DNA of 64,000 nt. Origin: an uncultured Raoultella sp. Its GTDB lineage: Bacteria > Pseudomonadota > Gammaproteobacteria > Enterobacterales > Enterobacteriaceae. This document shows, piece by piece, positions 36,306 to 47,167 of the stretch. The stretch's first letter is position 1. Each line of letters begins with the position of its first letter. Under the pieces are notes generated by a model. The model was not told the origin of the DNA, made no database searches, and saw nothing but the letters and a program-made list of their open reading frames with translations. The position numbers and the translations under genes are program-made. The stretch is from assembly GCA_900759445.1 (NCBI GenBank), contig CAAEVH010000035.1:1-64000 (forward strand), written 5' to 3'.

Positions 36306-36635
36306 ATGTTCATTTTTGCAGGCCATGAAATTGAGACCGATAGCGAAGGCTATCTGAAAGACACCACGCAATGGAGCAAGCCGCTGGCGGAGAAAATCGC
36401 CGAAAACGAAGGTATCGTTCTCTCCCCCGAACACTGGGAAGTGGTGCGTTTCGTTCGCGAGTTTTATCTGGAGTTTAATACCTCCCCCGCAATCCGCATG
36501 CTGGTAAAAGCGATGGCCAACAAGTTTGGCGAAGAAAAAGGCAACAGCCGTTATCTCTATCGCCTGTTTCCGAAAGGCCCAGCTAAGCAGGCAACTAAAA
36601 TTGCCGGCCTGCCGAAACCGGTGAAATGTATTTAA
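36306..36635 (+). CDS. tusE: Sulfurtransferase TusE
   Basis: 109-residue DsrC-family protein. [20 protein letters not shown] is the DsrC core and the penultimate Cys108 (PVKCI) accepts persulfide from TusBCD. It hands sulfur to MnmA for 2-thiouridine in tRNA wobble positions. It is convergent with acyP, overlapping by 4 bases. It marks return to the core genome after the fimbrial insertion. Confidence 0.97.
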   Translation: MFIFAGHEIETDSEGYLKDTTQWSKPLAEKIAENEGIVLSPEHWEVVRFVREFYLEFNTSPAIRMLVKAMANKFGEEKGNSRYLYRLFPKGPAKQATKIAGLPKPVKCI

Positions 36636-36913
36636 TAGCGGATACTAAATCCCTTTAGCTCGTCGCCAGGGCGGTGCGGTTCGCTGAGAACCCGATCAAC
36701 CCTGGCGCTGCGCGGTCCCCCGGCTTTCAACCACTTCATCAGTTGTTCCACCCGCTCGCTTTCACCACAGGCGACAACTTCTACGCTGCCGTCATCCATA
36801 TTCTTCGCATAGCCGGTCAACCCCAGCCGTTGCGCTTCATGCTGGGTGGTGTAGCGAAATCCTACCCCCTGAACCCGGCCATAGACCCAGGCGATGATGC
36901 AGACTTTCGACAT
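36632..36913 (-). CDS. acyP: Acylphosphatase
   Basis: 93-residue acylphosphatase. Catalytic Arg in [13 protein letters not shown] and Asn in [11 protein letters not shown] are present. It hydrolyses carboxyl-phosphate bonds such as carbamoyl phosphate and acetyl phosphate. The Met at 36913 follows AAGGAGAACC, and fits the family length; upstream in-frame codons are not used. Confidence 0.95.
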   Translation of the reverse strand: MSKVCIIAWVYGRVQGVGFRYTTQHEAQRLGLTGYAKNMDDGSVEVVACGESERVEQLMKWLKAGGPRSARVDRVLSEPHRPGDELKGFSIRY

Positions 36914-37207
36914 TGCGGTTCTCCTTATCAACATAAATGAAAGAACAGGTACCGATGGACAGATGACCGGTAATCTCCTGATCTGTCCATAGATTAGCAG
37001 GGGATAACAGAATAAGTTGTCGCACCTGTTCAGTGAGATTAAACCGTCGCTCGATAAGCAGAGGTCCCGCCATACCATCATGCAGTAGCGCCAGACGCTG
37101 ATGATTGACCTCATCATCTGTGCTACTCTACGCGCCATTTTATTTTAATGGTTTCAGGTTGGTACTTTCATCCAACCCGCGTCACTGTTTGTGAGAGGTT
37201 GCTCCGC

Positions 37208-38419
37208 ATGACTGAATCTACAATTCCACATTATCCTCGTTTAGTGTTAGCCAAGGGACGCGAAAAATCATTACTTCGCCGCCATCCATGGGTATTTTCC
37301 GGTGCTGTCGCACGTATGGAAGGTAAAGCCAACCTCGGTGAAACCGTTGATATTGTTGACCACCAGGGGAAATGGTTAGCGCGCGGTGCGTTTTCTCCGG
37401 CGTCGCAGATCCGTGCGCGCGTCTGGACCTTCGATAAGTCTGAATCCATCGACATTGATTTCTTTACCCGTCGTCTGCAGAAGGCGCAGACATGGCGTGA
37501 CTGGCTGGCGAAAAAGGACGGTCTGGACAGCTACCGTCTGATCGCCGGAGAATCCGACGGCCTGCCAGGTGTCACTATTGACCGCTTCGGCAACTTCCTG
37601 GTATTACAGTTGCTCAGCGCGGGTGCTGAATACCAACGCGCCGCGCTGATTAGTGCTCTGCAAATTGTTTTCCCGGACTGCGCTATTTATGACCGTAGCG
37701 ATGTGGCCGTGCGTAAAAAAGAAGGTATGGCGCTGACCCAAGGGCCCGTCACGGGCGAACTGCCGCCTGCTCTGCTGCCTATCGAAGAACACGGGATGAA
37801 GCTGCTGGTTGATATTCAGCACGGTCACAAAACCGGCTATTACCTCGATCAACGCGATAGCCGCCTGGCGACGCGTCGTTATGTGGAAAACCAGCGTGTC
37901 CTGAACTGTTTCTCCTATACCGGCGGCTTTGCGGTCTCAGCATTAATGGGCGGATGCCGTCAGGTGGTCAGCGTCGACACCTCTCAGGAAGCACTCGATA
38001 TTGCCCGCCAGAACGTGGAACTGAACAAGCAGGATCTGAGTAAAGCCGAGTTCGTGCGAGATGATGTGTTCAAACTGCTGCGCGCCTATCGCGATCGCGG
38101 TGAGAAATTTGATGTCATCGTGATGGATCCGCCGAAATTTGTCGAAAACAAAAGCCAGTTGATGGGCGCCTGCCGCGGTTATAAGGACATCAATATGCTG
38201 GCTATTCAGTTGCTGAACCCAGGCGGCGTACTGCTAACATTTTCCTGCTCCGGGCTGATGACGACCGATTTATTTCAGAAAATCATCGCTGATGCCGCAA
38301 TAGATGCTGGTCGTGATGTACAATTTATAGAGCAGTTCCGTCAGGCCGCCGATCATCCGGTGATCGCTACCTACCCGGAAGGGCTGTATCTGAAAGGGTT
38401 TGCCTGTCGCATCATGTAA
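37208..38419 (+). CDS. rlmI: 23S rRNA m5C1962 methyltransferase RlmI
   Basis: 403 residues: an N-terminal PUA domain ([20 protein letters not shown]), an EEHGM linker region and a C-terminal Rossmann methyltransferase with [14 protein letters not shown] (SAM loop) and VIVMDPPKF (catalytic). It methylates C1962 of 23S rRNA. The N-terminus is 7 residues longer than the E. coli form; a start nearer LVLAKG is possible. Confidence 0.95.
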   Translation: MTESTIPHYPRLVLAKGREKSLLRRHPWVFSGAVARMEGKANLGETVDIVDHQGKWLARGAFSPASQIRARVWTFDKSESIDIDFFTRRLQKAQTWRDWLAKKDGLDSYRLIAGESDGLPGVTIDRFGNFLVLQLLSAGAEYQRAALISALQIVFPDCAIYDRSDVAVRKKEGMALTQGPVTGELPPALLPIEEHGMKLLVDIQHGHKTGYYLDQRDSRLATRRYVENQRVLNCFSYTGGFAVSALMGGCRQVVSVDTSQEALDIARQNVELNKQDLSKAEFVRDDVFKLLRAYRDRGEKFDVIVMDPPKFVENKSQLMGACRGYKDINMLAIQLLNPGGVLLTFSCSGLMTTDLFQKIIADAAIDAGRDVQFIEQFRQAADHPVIATYPEGLYLKGFACRIM

Positions 38420-38449
38420 CTTGAAAAGTGGAATATTACCCTTACATAG

Positions 38450-38794
<345 letters not shown>

Positions 38795-38801
38795 TACTAA
38801 C

Positions 38802-38836
38802 ACAGGCCCGATGGCGCTTCGCTTATCGGGCCTGTG
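38802..38836. repeat. REP-like palindromic element
   Basis: Imperfect palindrome between hspQ and the convergent yccU: ACAGGCCCGAT ... ATCGGGCCTGTG with a GGCGCTTCGCTT centre. It resembles enterobacterial REP/BIME units and can also act as a bidirectional terminator or mRNA stabiliser. Confidence 0.65.
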
Positions 38837-38861
38837 CGTTTCATCCGGCGACAGTCAAACT

Positions 38862-39275
38862 TTACTTCGCCAGTCCCAGTCGCGGGATCTCAATCGCCGG
38901 GCAACGATCCATCACCACCGTCAGCCCCGCATCACGCGCCAGCACGGCCGCCTGCTCGTTAATTACGCCAAGCTGCATCCATAGCGTCTTCGCGCCAATG
39001 GCGATAGCCTCCTGAGCGACGCCCCACGCCGCTTCAGAATTACGGAAGACATCGACCATATCCACTTTCTCTGGCACATCCGCCAGCGTTGCATAGCCCT
39101 GCTGCCCCAGCAGCATTTTCCCGGCAACTTTCGGTGAAACGGGAATAACGTGATAGCCCTGATCGAGTAAATACTTCATCACGCGATAGCTTGGGCGATC
39201 GGGTTTATCGCTTGCGCCAACCAGTGCAATCGTGCGGGTAGATGTCAAAATGCCAGCAATATCGGTCTCTTTCAT
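38862..39275 (-). CDS. yccU: CoA-binding domain protein YccU
   Basis: 137-residue Rossmann-fold CoA-binding protein: [20 protein letters not shown] is the nucleotide loop, [12 protein letters not shown] follows. Matches E. coli YccU. The family resembles the N-terminal domain of acyl-CoA synthetases; the physiological role is unclear. Confidence 0.93.
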   Translation of the reverse strand: MKETDIAGILTSTRTIALVGASDKPDRPSYRVMKYLLDQGYHVIPVSPKVAGKMLLGQQGYATLADVPEKVDMVDVFRNSEAAWGVAQEAIAIGAKTLWMQLGVINEQAAVLARDAGLTVVMDRCPAIEIPRLGLAK

Positions 39276-39446
39276 CGTTTTCCTCCAGGCTGTTTAACAA
39301 AGTGTACGACAAACCTGCCCCCGCAACCATTCATCCCATACTGGCGTATGAGAGCTAAACTCAAAAATATGTCTATATGTTAGTAAACGTGATTATCGAA
39401 AAATTTAGATACATGTTTGCAGCTATTTTCTGGACAGGAGAAACCT

Positions 39447-40109
39447 ATGAAAGCCGGCATTGTGACAGCCTTAATTGCCCTGTGTTTGCCGGTAACCGTT
39501 TTTGCTACCTCATTACGCCTGTCTAATGATATTGACCTTTTGGTGCTGGACGGAAAAAAAGTCTCCAGCTCATTACTGCGTGGCGCCGACAGTATCGAGC
39601 TGGAAAATGGTCGCCACCAGCTCGTATTTCGCGTAGAAAAAACCATTCGCTTGTCCAGCCACGAAGAACGTCTGTATATTTCGCCTCCGCTGGTCATCAG
39701 CTTTGATACGCAACTCGTCAGCCAGGTTAATTTCCACCTCCCGCGTCTGAACAATGAGCGGGATACAGCGCATTTTGATGACGTTCCACGTGTGGAATTG
39801 CTGGATGGGGACTCCATGCCTATCCCCGTCAAGCTGGATATTCTGTCAATCACATCCACAGCGAAAATCGTGAATTATGAAATGGAAACTGAACGCTATA
39901 ACAAAGCGGCTAAACATGCGTCATTACCGCAGTTTGCTACGATGATGGCCGATGACAGCTCGCTGCTTTCCGGGGTATCTGAACTGGATCGCGTGCCGCC
40001 TCAGTCGCAAACGCTGACCGAACAGCGCTTAAAATATTGGTACCAGCAGGCCGACGCACAAACGCGAAGTAACTTTTTGCAATGGGCTCAGAAACAGCCT
40101 CCTTCATGA
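39447..40109 (+). CDS. csgI: Curli-assembly inhibitor CsgI (YccT, DUF2057)
   Basis: 220-residue periplasmic protein, signal peptide [20 protein letters not shown], then the DUF2057 domain ([20 protein letters not shown]). In E. coli the protein, also called CsgI, slows CsgA fibre formation. ATG at 39447 has ACAGGAGAAACC in front. Confidence 0.93.
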   Translation: MKAGIVTALIALCLPVTVFATSLRLSNDIDLLVLDGKKVSSSLLRGADSIELENGRHQLVFRVEKTIRLSSHEERLYISPPLVISFDTQLVSQVNFHLPRLNNERDTAHFDDVPRVELLDGDSMPIPVKLDILSITSTAKIVNYEMETERYNKAAKHASLPQFATMMADDSSLLSGVSELDRVPPQSQTLTEQRLKYWYQQADAQTRSNFLQWAQKQPPS

Positions 40110-40202
40110 CATTTATGTTCGCATACGCATTTTTTTTGTCTTTCTCTTGCAGCGTCAAGAGCTTCCAGTACTCTGTAACCAGGTTAACTTGGGAGCTGTA
40201 CT

Positions 40203-40661
40203 ATGGAATTAACAACTCGCACATTGCCAGCGCGTAAACATATTGCGCTGGTTGCACACGATCACTGTAAAAAGATGTTGATGAGCTGGGTGGAACGCCA
40301 CCAGCCGTTGCTGGAAAAGCACGTTCTGTACGCCACAGGCACGACGGGAAACTTAATCCAACGCGCAACGGGAATGGACGTCAACGCCATGCTGAGCGGT
40401 CCGATGGGGGGTGACCAGCAGGTGGGTGCGCTGATTTCAGAAGGGAAAATTGATGTGCTGATTTTCTTCTGGGATCCGCTGAACGCCGTACCTCACGATC
40501 CTGATGTCAAAGCCCTGCTGCGTCTGGCGACGGTATGGAACATTCCGGTTGCCACCAACGTGTCGACCGCCGATTTTATTATCCAGTCGCCAAACTTCAA
40601 CGATGCAACGGACATCTTGATCCCAGATTACGCCCGCTATCTGGCAGAGCGCCTCAAATAA
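40203..40661 (+). CDS. mgsA: Methylglyoxal synthase
   Basis: 152 residues, family length. [17 protein letters not shown] (phosphate site), [22 protein letters not shown] (catalytic Asp) and [14 protein letters not shown] (His) are all present. It turns dihydroxyacetone phosphate into methylglyoxal and phosphate, a bypass when phosphate is limiting. GGGAGCTGT precedes the ATG. Confidence 0.97.
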   Translation: MELTTRTLPARKHIALVAHDHCKKMLMSWVERHQPLLEKHVLYATGTTGNLIQRATGMDVNAMLSGPMGGDQQVGALISEGKIDVLIFFWDPLNAVPHDPDVKALLRLATVWNIPVATNVSTADFIIQSPNFNDATDILIPDYARYLAERLK

Positions 40662-40668
40662 ACGCCAG

Positions 40669-40690
40669 GCAGGCGGCAATTGCCGCCTGC
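40669..40690. terminator. Bidirectional hairpin mgsA-helD
   Basis: Perfect palindrome of 22 bases, GCAGGCGGCAA / TTGCCGCCTGC, between the convergent genes, 8 bases after the mgsA stop and 4 bases before the helD stop. The T-run on either side is poor. Confidence 0.6.
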
Positions 40691-40693
40691 TAT

Positions 40694-42748
40694 TCAGGGT
40701 TTTCTTGCTACCGGAACATCCAGTTGTTTAAGCTCATCAACAAAGCACGACGGTGTTTCTTTATTAAACAGCAGCCATACCCGATGCCGTGCCCGCGTTA
40801 GCGCCACATACAGCAAGCGTCTCTCTTCAGCATCCGGGAAATCCTCCACCGCCGGAAGCAACGCCTCTTCCATAATCGACTCGCGGGCCGGGGCGGGAAA
40901 ACCGTCATTCCCATCATGAAGCCCCACAACAATAACGTAATCTGCCTGCTGTCCCTTACTGGCATGGATAGTCATGAAATCCAGCTGTAGCTTAGGCCAA
41001 CGGGTAGCTGCTTTCTCCAGACTGGCAGGTTTCAGATGATGGTATCGCGCCAGCACCAGAATTCTCTCTTCTGCCTTCACAAATCCCGACAGCTTATCCA
41101 GTAGCAGATCCAGCTGGCTTTCATCGAGCAACGTGACGGCTTTTTTATCGCCTGCCATCAGACTGTTGAGCGGTTTCGTAAGCTGATGAGGGTTTTGCTG
41201 AATAAACTGGTTTGCGACTTCACCAATGCGGCTATTAAAACGGTAAGTCGTATCCAGATTACAACGGTCGCCCTCACCGATGTTTTGCTGGAATGCGGTG
41301 GTCAACGAAAGCTGTGCTCCGCTAAACCGGTAAATTGCCTGCCAGTCATCCCCTACGGCGAACAGCGTAGTCTGTGAGTTTTGCTTGCGCAGTGCGGCTA
41401 ACAGGGCGGCTCGCTGAGGAGAAATGTCCTGAAATTCGTCGACCAGAATGTGTTTCCACGGACTGATAAACCGCCCTTTTTCCAGAATGACAATGGCCTG
41501 ATGAATCAACCCGGAAAAATCGACGGCATTCTCATCCTTCAGGGCGCCCTTCCAGGCTTTGAGCAGGGGAGACATCAGCTTAATGCGTTTACTGAACAGA
41601 TCGCGAATATCCTCTGGAGCATTGGCGATCATCTCCGCCTGCGCTCCGCCATGCATACGCATCAGGCTAACCCAACGATCCAGCCGGGAAGCAAGCCGGC
41701 GCTGTAATTTTTCGTCATCCCAGAAGTTACCTTCGGGTACAGACCACTGCATCTCTTCTTCTAACCATTGCCGCCAGCCTTTGGCCTGTGCCTTTTTCTC
41801 ACTGCACTGCTGACGCCAGGTCGTGATAAAAAGTTTGCTGCGCGCGGCAACATCATTTTCCAGCTTGCTAACCGTCGGGACTTTTTTGCTCCCCTGCGAA
41901 ATAATGTGCAACGCCAGTGAATGAAACGTCCTCGCGGTGATCTCTTCCGTATGCAGACGTTCACGGATGCGATCGTCCATCTCCTGGGCCGCTTTGCGTC
42001 CAAACGCCAGCAGCAGGATTTGTTCGGCCGCCGCTTCCCCTCGCGCAAGTAGCCAGCCCGCACGGGCGACCAATACGGATGTTTTGCCGCTTCCGGCCCC
42101 CGCAAGAACCAGTAATGATTGTTCGCCGTTCACCACCGCCCGCGCCTGGGCCGGATTCAGCGGCGAGGACTCAATTTGCTGGAAAAAATCGGCATGTTCT
42201 TCCAGCATGGCATCGGTATACGCCTGGTTGTGCTGCAAGCGACAAGCTTCAATATCCTTCAACCATGCCTGGCATTGACGTAACGCCTCACGGCAATTTT
42301 CAAATTCTTCCAGCCGGTTGATCGGGAGCGGCAATGCGGCAAAGGCGCGGCGGATCTGCTGCTGTAGTCCTGACGTCTGTTCGCGCGTCAGCCATTTATT
42401 CTCACTGGTGCGGGTGGCGATCGCCTCCAACTGCTGCTGTAAAACTCCCGCAGCGACGTCGCTCATTTCCTGACTCCACTGCTGCCAGAGCGAATTCAAA
42501 TGGTGATGGAAGCGCTGGGTTTCAGCCCATTCAGTACCGTGAAGACGAACCACCTTATCATCCGGGAGCACAAACTCCAGCTCCCCCCATACCAGGCCGC
42601 GTTTACAATGAATAGCCAGTAACTGATTGAAGGGAATAAGATACTCGTGACGATCGCCGGAAACCTTAATCCCGGCATTGAGAATAACGGCCCGATCGTA
42701 AGGGTGTTGTGCCAGACGTTTTCCAAGAGAAGTTGCTTTCAGTTCCAT
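40694..42748 (-). CDS. helD: DNA helicase IV
   Basis: 684-residue UvrD/Rep-type superfamily I helicase with the HelD N-terminal domain (about 1-190). Motif I AGAGSGKTSVL, motif II ILVDEFQD, motif III VGDDWQAIYRFSGA, motif V TIHASKGQQADYVI and motif VI VALTRARHRVW are intact. It unwinds DNA 3'-5'. Start MELKATSLGKRL is the E. coli start; the upstream frame is not needed. Confidence 0.97.
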   Translation of the reverse strand: MELKATSLGKRLAQHPYDRAVILNAGIKVSGDRHEYLIPFNQLLAIHCKRGLVWGELEFVLPDDKVVRLHGTEWAETQRFHHHLNSLWQQWSQEMSDVAAGVLQQQLEAIATRTSENKWLTREQTSGLQQQIRRAFAALPLPINRLEEFENCREALRQCQAWLKDIEACRLQHNQAYTDAMLEEHADFFQQIESSPLNPAQARAVVNGEQSLLVLAGAGSGKTSVLVARAGWLLARGEAAAEQILLLAFGRKAAQEMDDRIRERLHTEEITARTFHSLALHIISQGSKKVPTVSKLENDVAARSKLFITTWRQQCSEKKAQAKGWRQWLEEEMQWSVPEGNFWDDEKLQRRLASRLDRWVSLMRMHGGAQAEMIANAPEDIRDLFSKRIKLMSPLLKAWKGALKDENAVDFSGLIHQAIVILEKGRFISPWKHILVDEFQDISPQRAALLAALRKQNSQTTLFAVGDDWQAIYRFSGAQLSLTTAFQQNIGEGDRCNLDTTYRFNSRIGEVANQFIQQNPHQLTKPLNSLMAGDKKAVTLLDESQLDLLLDKLSGFVKAEERILVLARYHHLKPASLEKAATRWPKLQLDFMTIHASKGQQADYVIVVGLHDGNDGFPAPARESIMEEALLPAVEDFPDAEERRLLYVALTRARHRVWLLFNKETPSCFVDELKQLDVPVARKP

Positions 42749-42873
42749 AAGACTCAAGCGGATCCACACGAAGAGGTTTGCTTATCAGTGTAACCGCCAG
42801 AGAAAACGTGCTCCAGCCCAAAAAAACGTTACAATTGCCGAATTCACAGAAAACCAGAGTTAACCGAGGGTTT

Positions 42874-43320
42874 ATGCGTACTGTTCTGAATATTTTAAAT
42901 TTTGTGCTCGGGGGATTCGCCACCACCTTAGCCTGGTTACTGGCTACGCTGGTCAGTATTGTGCTGATTTTTACTCTCCCCCTGACCCGCTCATGCTGGG
43001 AAATTACCCGACTCTCGCTGTTTCCCTACGGTAACGAAGCGATTCATGTCGATGAGCTTAATCCAGCGGGCAAAAACGTCCTGTTGAATACCGGAGGCAC
43101 CGTGCTCAATATTTTCTGGCTGATTTTCTTCGGCTGGTGGTTGTGCCTGATGCACATTGTCTCCGGTATTGCCCAGTGCATTACGATTATTGGTATCCCG
43201 GTTGGCATTGCGAATTTCAAAATCGCGGCGATTGCACTGTGGCCGGTGGGTCGCCGGGTAGTGTCAGTTGAAGTTGCTCGCGCAGCGCGTGAAGCCAACG
43301 CGCGTCGTCGCTTCGAATAA
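42874..43320 (+). CDS. yccF: YccF inner-membrane protein
   Basis: 148-residue membrane protein with two DUF307 repeats: TLPLTRSCWEITRLSLFPYG and later GIPVGIANFKIAAIALWPVG, each flanked by hydrophobic segments. The role is unknown. It precedes yccS with a 9-base gap, a conserved pair. Confidence 0.94.
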   Translation: MRTVLNILNFVLGGFATTLAWLLATLVSIVLIFTLPLTRSCWEITRLSLFPYGNEAIHVDELNPAGKNVLLNTGGTVLNIFWLIFFGWWLCLMHIVSGIAQCITIIGIPVGIANFKIAAIALWPVGRRVVSVEVARAAREANARRRFE

Positions 43321-43329
43321 TCAGGACCG

Positions 43330-45492
43330 ATGGCCTTTATGTTAAGTCCTCTGCTCAAACGCTATACCTGGAACAGCACCTGGCTGTACTACGTGCGGAT
43401 TTTTATCGCGCTTTGCGGCACAACAGCGCTGCCCTGGTGGCTGGGTGACGTTAAGCTGACCATCCCGCTCACGCTGGGTATGGTCGCAGCCGCGCTTACT
43501 GACCTGGACGATCGTCTTGCAGGCCGCCTGCGCAATTTGATCATCACGCTGGTGTGCTTTTTCATTGCCTCGGCCTCGGTCGAACTGCTCTTCCCATGGC
43601 CATGGCTGTTTGCCCTTGGGTTAACGCTTTCCACCAGCGGCTTTATACTGCTGGGGGGATTAGGGCAGCGCTATGCAACCATCGCCTTTGGCGCGTTGCT
43701 GATCGCCATTTACACGATGCTCGGCACCTCGCTTTACGATCAGTGGTATCAGCAACCGATCCTGCTGCTCGCGGGCGCCATTTGGTACAACCTGTTAACC
43801 CTGACCGGACATCTTCTGTTCCCTATTCGCCCGTTGCAGGACAATCTGGCGCGTAGCTATGAACAGTTAGCGCACTATCTGGAACTGAAATCGCGTCTTT
43901 TTGATCCCGACATAGAAGATGAAAGCCAGGCGCCGTTGTATGATCTAGCTCTTGCGAATGGGCAACTGATGGCGACCCTAAACCAGACAAAGGTGTCACT
44001 GCTGACCCGCCTGCGCGGCGACCGCGGACAGCGAGGAACACGTCGCACGCTACATTACTATTTTGTGGCGCAGGATATTCACGAACGCGCAAGCTCCTCG
44101 CATATTCAGTACCAAACGCTTCGCGACCATTTTCGCCACAGCGACGTGATGTTCCGCTTCCAGCGCCTGATGTCGATGCAGGGGCAAGCGTGTTCGCAAC
44201 TGTCTCGCTGTATTTTATTACGCACGCCTTATCAGCACGATCCGCACTTTGAGCGCGTCTTCACTCATATTGATGCTGCACTTGAGCGCATGCGCGCGAG
44301 TGGTGAGCCTGCCGACCTGCTCAACACGTTGGGATTTTTGCTGTCAAACCTGCGGGCCATTGATGCCCAGTTGGCTACCATTGAATCCGAACAGGCTCAG
44401 GTACTTTCGCGCAATGAGTCTGAAAATCAGCTTGCCGATGACAGCCCGCATGGGTTCAGTGATATTTGGTTGCGTCTGAGCCGTAATTTCACGCCTGAGT
44501 CCGCCCTGTTTCGTCATGCTGTTCGCATGTCGCTGGTGCTCTGCGTCGGCTATGCCATTATCCAGATAACCGGAATGAACCACGGGTACTGGATCCTGTT
44601 GACCAGTCTGTTTGTCTGCCAGCCAAACTACAACGCCACCCGACATCGTCTGGCACTAAGGATAATCGGCACATTAGTCGGGATCGCCATTGGGTTACCG
44701 ATCCTGTGGTTTGTACCTTCTCTCGAAGGGCAATTGATCCTTCTGGTGATCACCGGCGTGTTATTTTTTGCCTTTCGTAACGTCCAGTACGCGCATGCCA
44801 CCATGTTTATCACGCTGCTGGTGCTGCTGTGCTTTAACCTGCTCGGTGAAGGTTTTGAAGTTGCACTTCCGCGCGTCATCGATACGTTGATCGGCTGTGC
44901 CATCGCCTGGGCTGCTGTCAGCTTTATCTGGCCAGACTGGCGTTTTCGGAATCTGCCGCGAGTGATTGAACGGGCCACTGACGCTAACTGTCGTTATCTT
45001 GATGCTATTCTCGAACAATATCATCAGGGGCGTGATAATCGTCTGGCATACCGTATCGCCCGCCGTGACGCGCACAATCGTGATGCGGAACTTGCTTCGG
45101 TGGTGTCGAACATGTCGAGTGAACCGGATGTCACGGCCCAAACACGCGAAACGGCGTTCCGCTTGCTGTGTCTTAACCATACGTTTACCAGCTATATTTC
45201 CGCCCTCGGCGCACATCGCGAGCAGTTAACCAATCCTGACGTCCTGGCATTGCTGGATGATGCCGTCTGCTATGTAGATGATGCGCTTCACCATCAACCT
45301 GCTGATGAGCAGCGCGTATACCAGGCACTGGAAGATCTGAAGCAGCGAATTCAGCATCTCGAGCCACGTCCGGACAGTAAAGAGCCGCTGGTCGTACAGC
45401 AAGTTGGGTTACTGATTGCCCTGCTCCCGGAGATTCGGCGATTACAGCAACAAATTGCTGTGCTGCCATCTAATACCCCGGTTCCGGCGTAA
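43330..45492 (+). CDS. yccS: YccS family inner-membrane protein (FUSC-type)
   Basis: 720 residues. Two blocks of six hydrophobic segments (about 15-170 and 395-530) separated by a cytoplasmic domain, the FUSC/YccS-YhfK layout related to aromatic-acid exporters. Function not established. The gene runs 23 bases into the 3' end of the convergent sxy gene. A start at MLSPLLK, three codons in, is equally good. Confidence 0.94.
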   Translation: MAFMLSPLLKRYTWNSTWLYYVRIFIALCGTTALPWWLGDVKLTIPLTLGMVAAALTDLDDRLAGRLRNLIITLVCFFIASASVELLFPWPWLFALGLTLSTSGFILLGGLGQRYATIAFGALLIAIYTMLGTSLYDQWYQQPILLLAGAIWYNLLTLTGHLLFPIRPLQDNLARSYEQLAHYLELKSRLFDPDIEDESQAPLYDLALANGQLMATLNQTKVSLLTRLRGDRGQRGTRRTLHYYFVAQDIHERASSSHIQYQTLRDHFRHSDVMFRFQRLMSMQGQACSQLSRCILLRTPYQHDPHFERVFTHIDAALERMRASGEPADLLNTLGFLLSNLRAIDAQLATIESEQAQVLSRNESENQLADDSPHGFSDIWLRLSRNFTPESALFRHAVRMSLVLCVGYAIIQITGMNHGYWILLTSLFVCQPNYNATRHRLALRIIGTLVGIAIGLPILWFVPSLEGQLILLVITGVLFFAFRNVQYAHATMFITLLVLLCFNLLGEGFEVALPRVIDTLIGCAIAWAAVSFIWPDWRFRNLPRVIERATDANCRYLDAILEQYHQGRDNRLAYRIARRDAHNRDAELASVVSNMSSEPDVTAQTRETAFRLLCLNHTFTSYISALGAHREQLTNPDVLALLDDAVCYVDDALHHQPADEQRVYQALEDLKQRIQHLEPRPDSKEPLVVQQVGLLIALLPEIRRLQQQIAVLPSNTPVPA

Positions 45493-46084
45493 GAGAACTC
45501 ACCCACTCCACCAGCTCCTGGCGACGCGTCGCCGGGAGCGCGGCTTCATGCACCCCGTCAACCGCTCCTTCAAGGGCATAGAGTATTTTTACCGTTAAGG
45601 CAGGGTTATTTTGCCGAAGTTTCAACCAGCACATCTGAGCTCCCAGCGATCGCAATGTCCCCTCATCCTTAATTCCTGCTTCATTTAGCAAGGTCTCCAG
45701 ATGAAACGTCATATTCGGTAATTCCCGCAGGCGATGTTGTGCAAAGCGACTCTGTTTTTCCTTAACGGCTGCATCGAGTGAAAATTGTGATAGCGACACT
45801 AACTGCTGCTGGTTCTGCCACAGGGTATCGTTCACCTGGTAATAATTGAGTACAACCGGACGCCCGCGCTTGATAAATGTTAGCCAGACAGGAGAATTTT
45901 TTACACAGTACTGGGCGCTCTGCTCACAGGCGCGAAGATATAACTCACCGCTGGCAACCATGGCAAAGACCGTATCACCAACCGTCAGACTATAGCCGCC
46001 AAACAGTGAGCGGTAGTGAATTGTTCCCAGAGAAGCCAGATATTCTTGTGATTTATAGATTCTTGCATAAGACTTTTCTTTCAT
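45470..46084 (-). CDS. sxy: Competence regulator Sxy (TfoX)
   Basis: 204 residues. TfoX N-terminal domain (SLGTIHYRSLFGGYSLTVGD...) and C-terminal TfoX domain (LPNMTFHLETLLNEAGIKDE, LRSLGAQMCWLKLR). Sxy acts with CRP at CRP-S promoters to turn on DNA-uptake genes. It is a few residues shorter than the E. coli protein. Convergent overlap with yccS. Confidence 0.94.
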   Translation of the reverse strand: MKEKSYARIYKSQEYLASLGTIHYRSLFGGYSLTVGDTVFAMVASGELYLRACEQSAQYCVKNSPVWLTFIKRGRPVVLNYYQVNDTLWQNQQQLVSLSQFSLDAAVKEKQSRFAQHRLRELPNMTFHLETLLNEAGIKDEGTLRSLGAQMCWLKLRQNNPALTVKILYALEGAVDGVHEAALPATRRQELVEWVSSLTPEPGY

Positions 46085-46259
46085 AAAAATCCTTTTAAAT
46101 CATAATGTAAGCAAATAATTTGCAGTAGCAGATCCGTTAATGACGAAAATAGGCAACTTATGCGTATGGGGCAAGATGAATTTTATTTTTCCCGTGATGA
46201 TGACTAAAAATTGCGAACCTGTTTCCGAAAATTAGGTTGATCTTTATTGATGGCGGGGT

Positions 46260-46279
46260 TACTGTATATCCATACAGTA
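46260..46279 (+). promoter_or_regulatory. LexA (SOS) box of sulA
   Basis: TACTGTATATCCATACAGTA: CTGT-N8-ACAG with the AT-rich centre, a near-consensus strong operator. It lies 22 bases before the sulA start, overlapping its promoter region. Confidence 0.95.
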
Positions 46280-46300
46280 ACTCACAGGGCTGGATTGATT

Positions 46301-46810
46301 ATGTACACTTCAGGTTATGCAAATCGTTCTTCGTCGTTCTCTTCCGCATCGAGCAGCATTGCGCGCGTTTCAGCAGAGAACGCTACCGCTGGGCTTATCA
46401 GTGAAGTGGTCTATCGCGAGGACCAGCCCATGATGACGCAGCTCCTGCTGCTTCCCCTGCTGCAACAGTTAGGGCAACAATCACGCTGGCAGCTGTGGCT
46501 GACGCCTCAGCAAAAATTAAGCCGTGAGTGGGTGCAGTCGGCCGGGCTTCCATTGACCAAAGTCATGCAAATCAGCCAGCTCTCCCCCTGCAATACGCTA
46601 GAATCGATGGTTCGTGCGCTGCGCACGGGTAACTACAGCGTCGTCATCGGCTGGTTGACAGAAGAATTAACCGAAGATGAACATGCCGAGCTGGTAAAAG
46701 CGGCAGATGAAGGTAATGCGATGGGATTTATCATGCGTCCTGTTCGCGCTCAGACACTTGCGGGGAGACAGCATTCCGGGCTAAAAATTCACTCGAATTT
46801 GTATCATTGA
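46301..46810 (+). CDS. sulA: SOS cell-division inhibitor SulA
   Basis: 169 residues, [15 protein letters not shown] at the start, and the C-terminal [10 protein letters not shown] that Lon recognises. The central FtsZ-binding segment [20 protein letters not shown] is present. It blocks FtsZ rings during DNA damage; LexA controls it through the box just upstream. The closely upstream in-frame Met pair lies over the operator and is not the start. Confidence 0.97.
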   Translation: MYTSGYANRSSSFSSASSSIARVSAENATAGLISEVVYREDQPMMTQLLLLPLLQQLGQQSRWQLWLTPQQKLSREWVQSAGLPLTKVMQISQLSPCNTLESMVRALRTGNYSVVIGWLTEELTEDEHAELVKAADEGNAMGFIMRPVRAQTLAGRQHSGLKIHSNLYH

Positions 46811-47167
46811 GTAAAATTAGGATTTATCCTGGAATTTTTTTTCATGTTTTAATTTGCCATTGAGCTGTAACGCGTTTTCCGGCTGAAGGCCTGTCTGAAG
46901 CGGTTTTCAGGAAATCTTCAGTACATTTATTCATCTATAAATGTTAAATATTGTGTACACAAGCCTTTTTTTTTCATATGCCTGACGGACTTCACACTTG
47001 TAAGTTTTCAACTACGTTGTAGACTTTACATCGCCAGGGGTGCTCGGCATAAGCCGCAGATATCGGTAGAGTAACTATTGAACTGGTCCCCGGGTGAAGG
47101 ATTTAACCGTGTTATCTCTCTTCGGAGATATTCATGGCGAATTTTGGATGATAACGAGGCGCAAAAA
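46811..47167 (+). promoter_or_regulatory. ompA promoter and long 5' leader
   Basis: 357 bases. A CRP-like half-site pattern TGACGGACTTCACA is at about 46983-46996 and the promoter lies around 47000-47035 (TAGACTTTACA near the -10). The leader from about 47037 to 47167 contains the segments known in E. coli to fold into mRNA-protecting stem-loops and to pair with the small RNA MicA near the GAGGCG site (knowledge from E. coli). Confidence 0.75.
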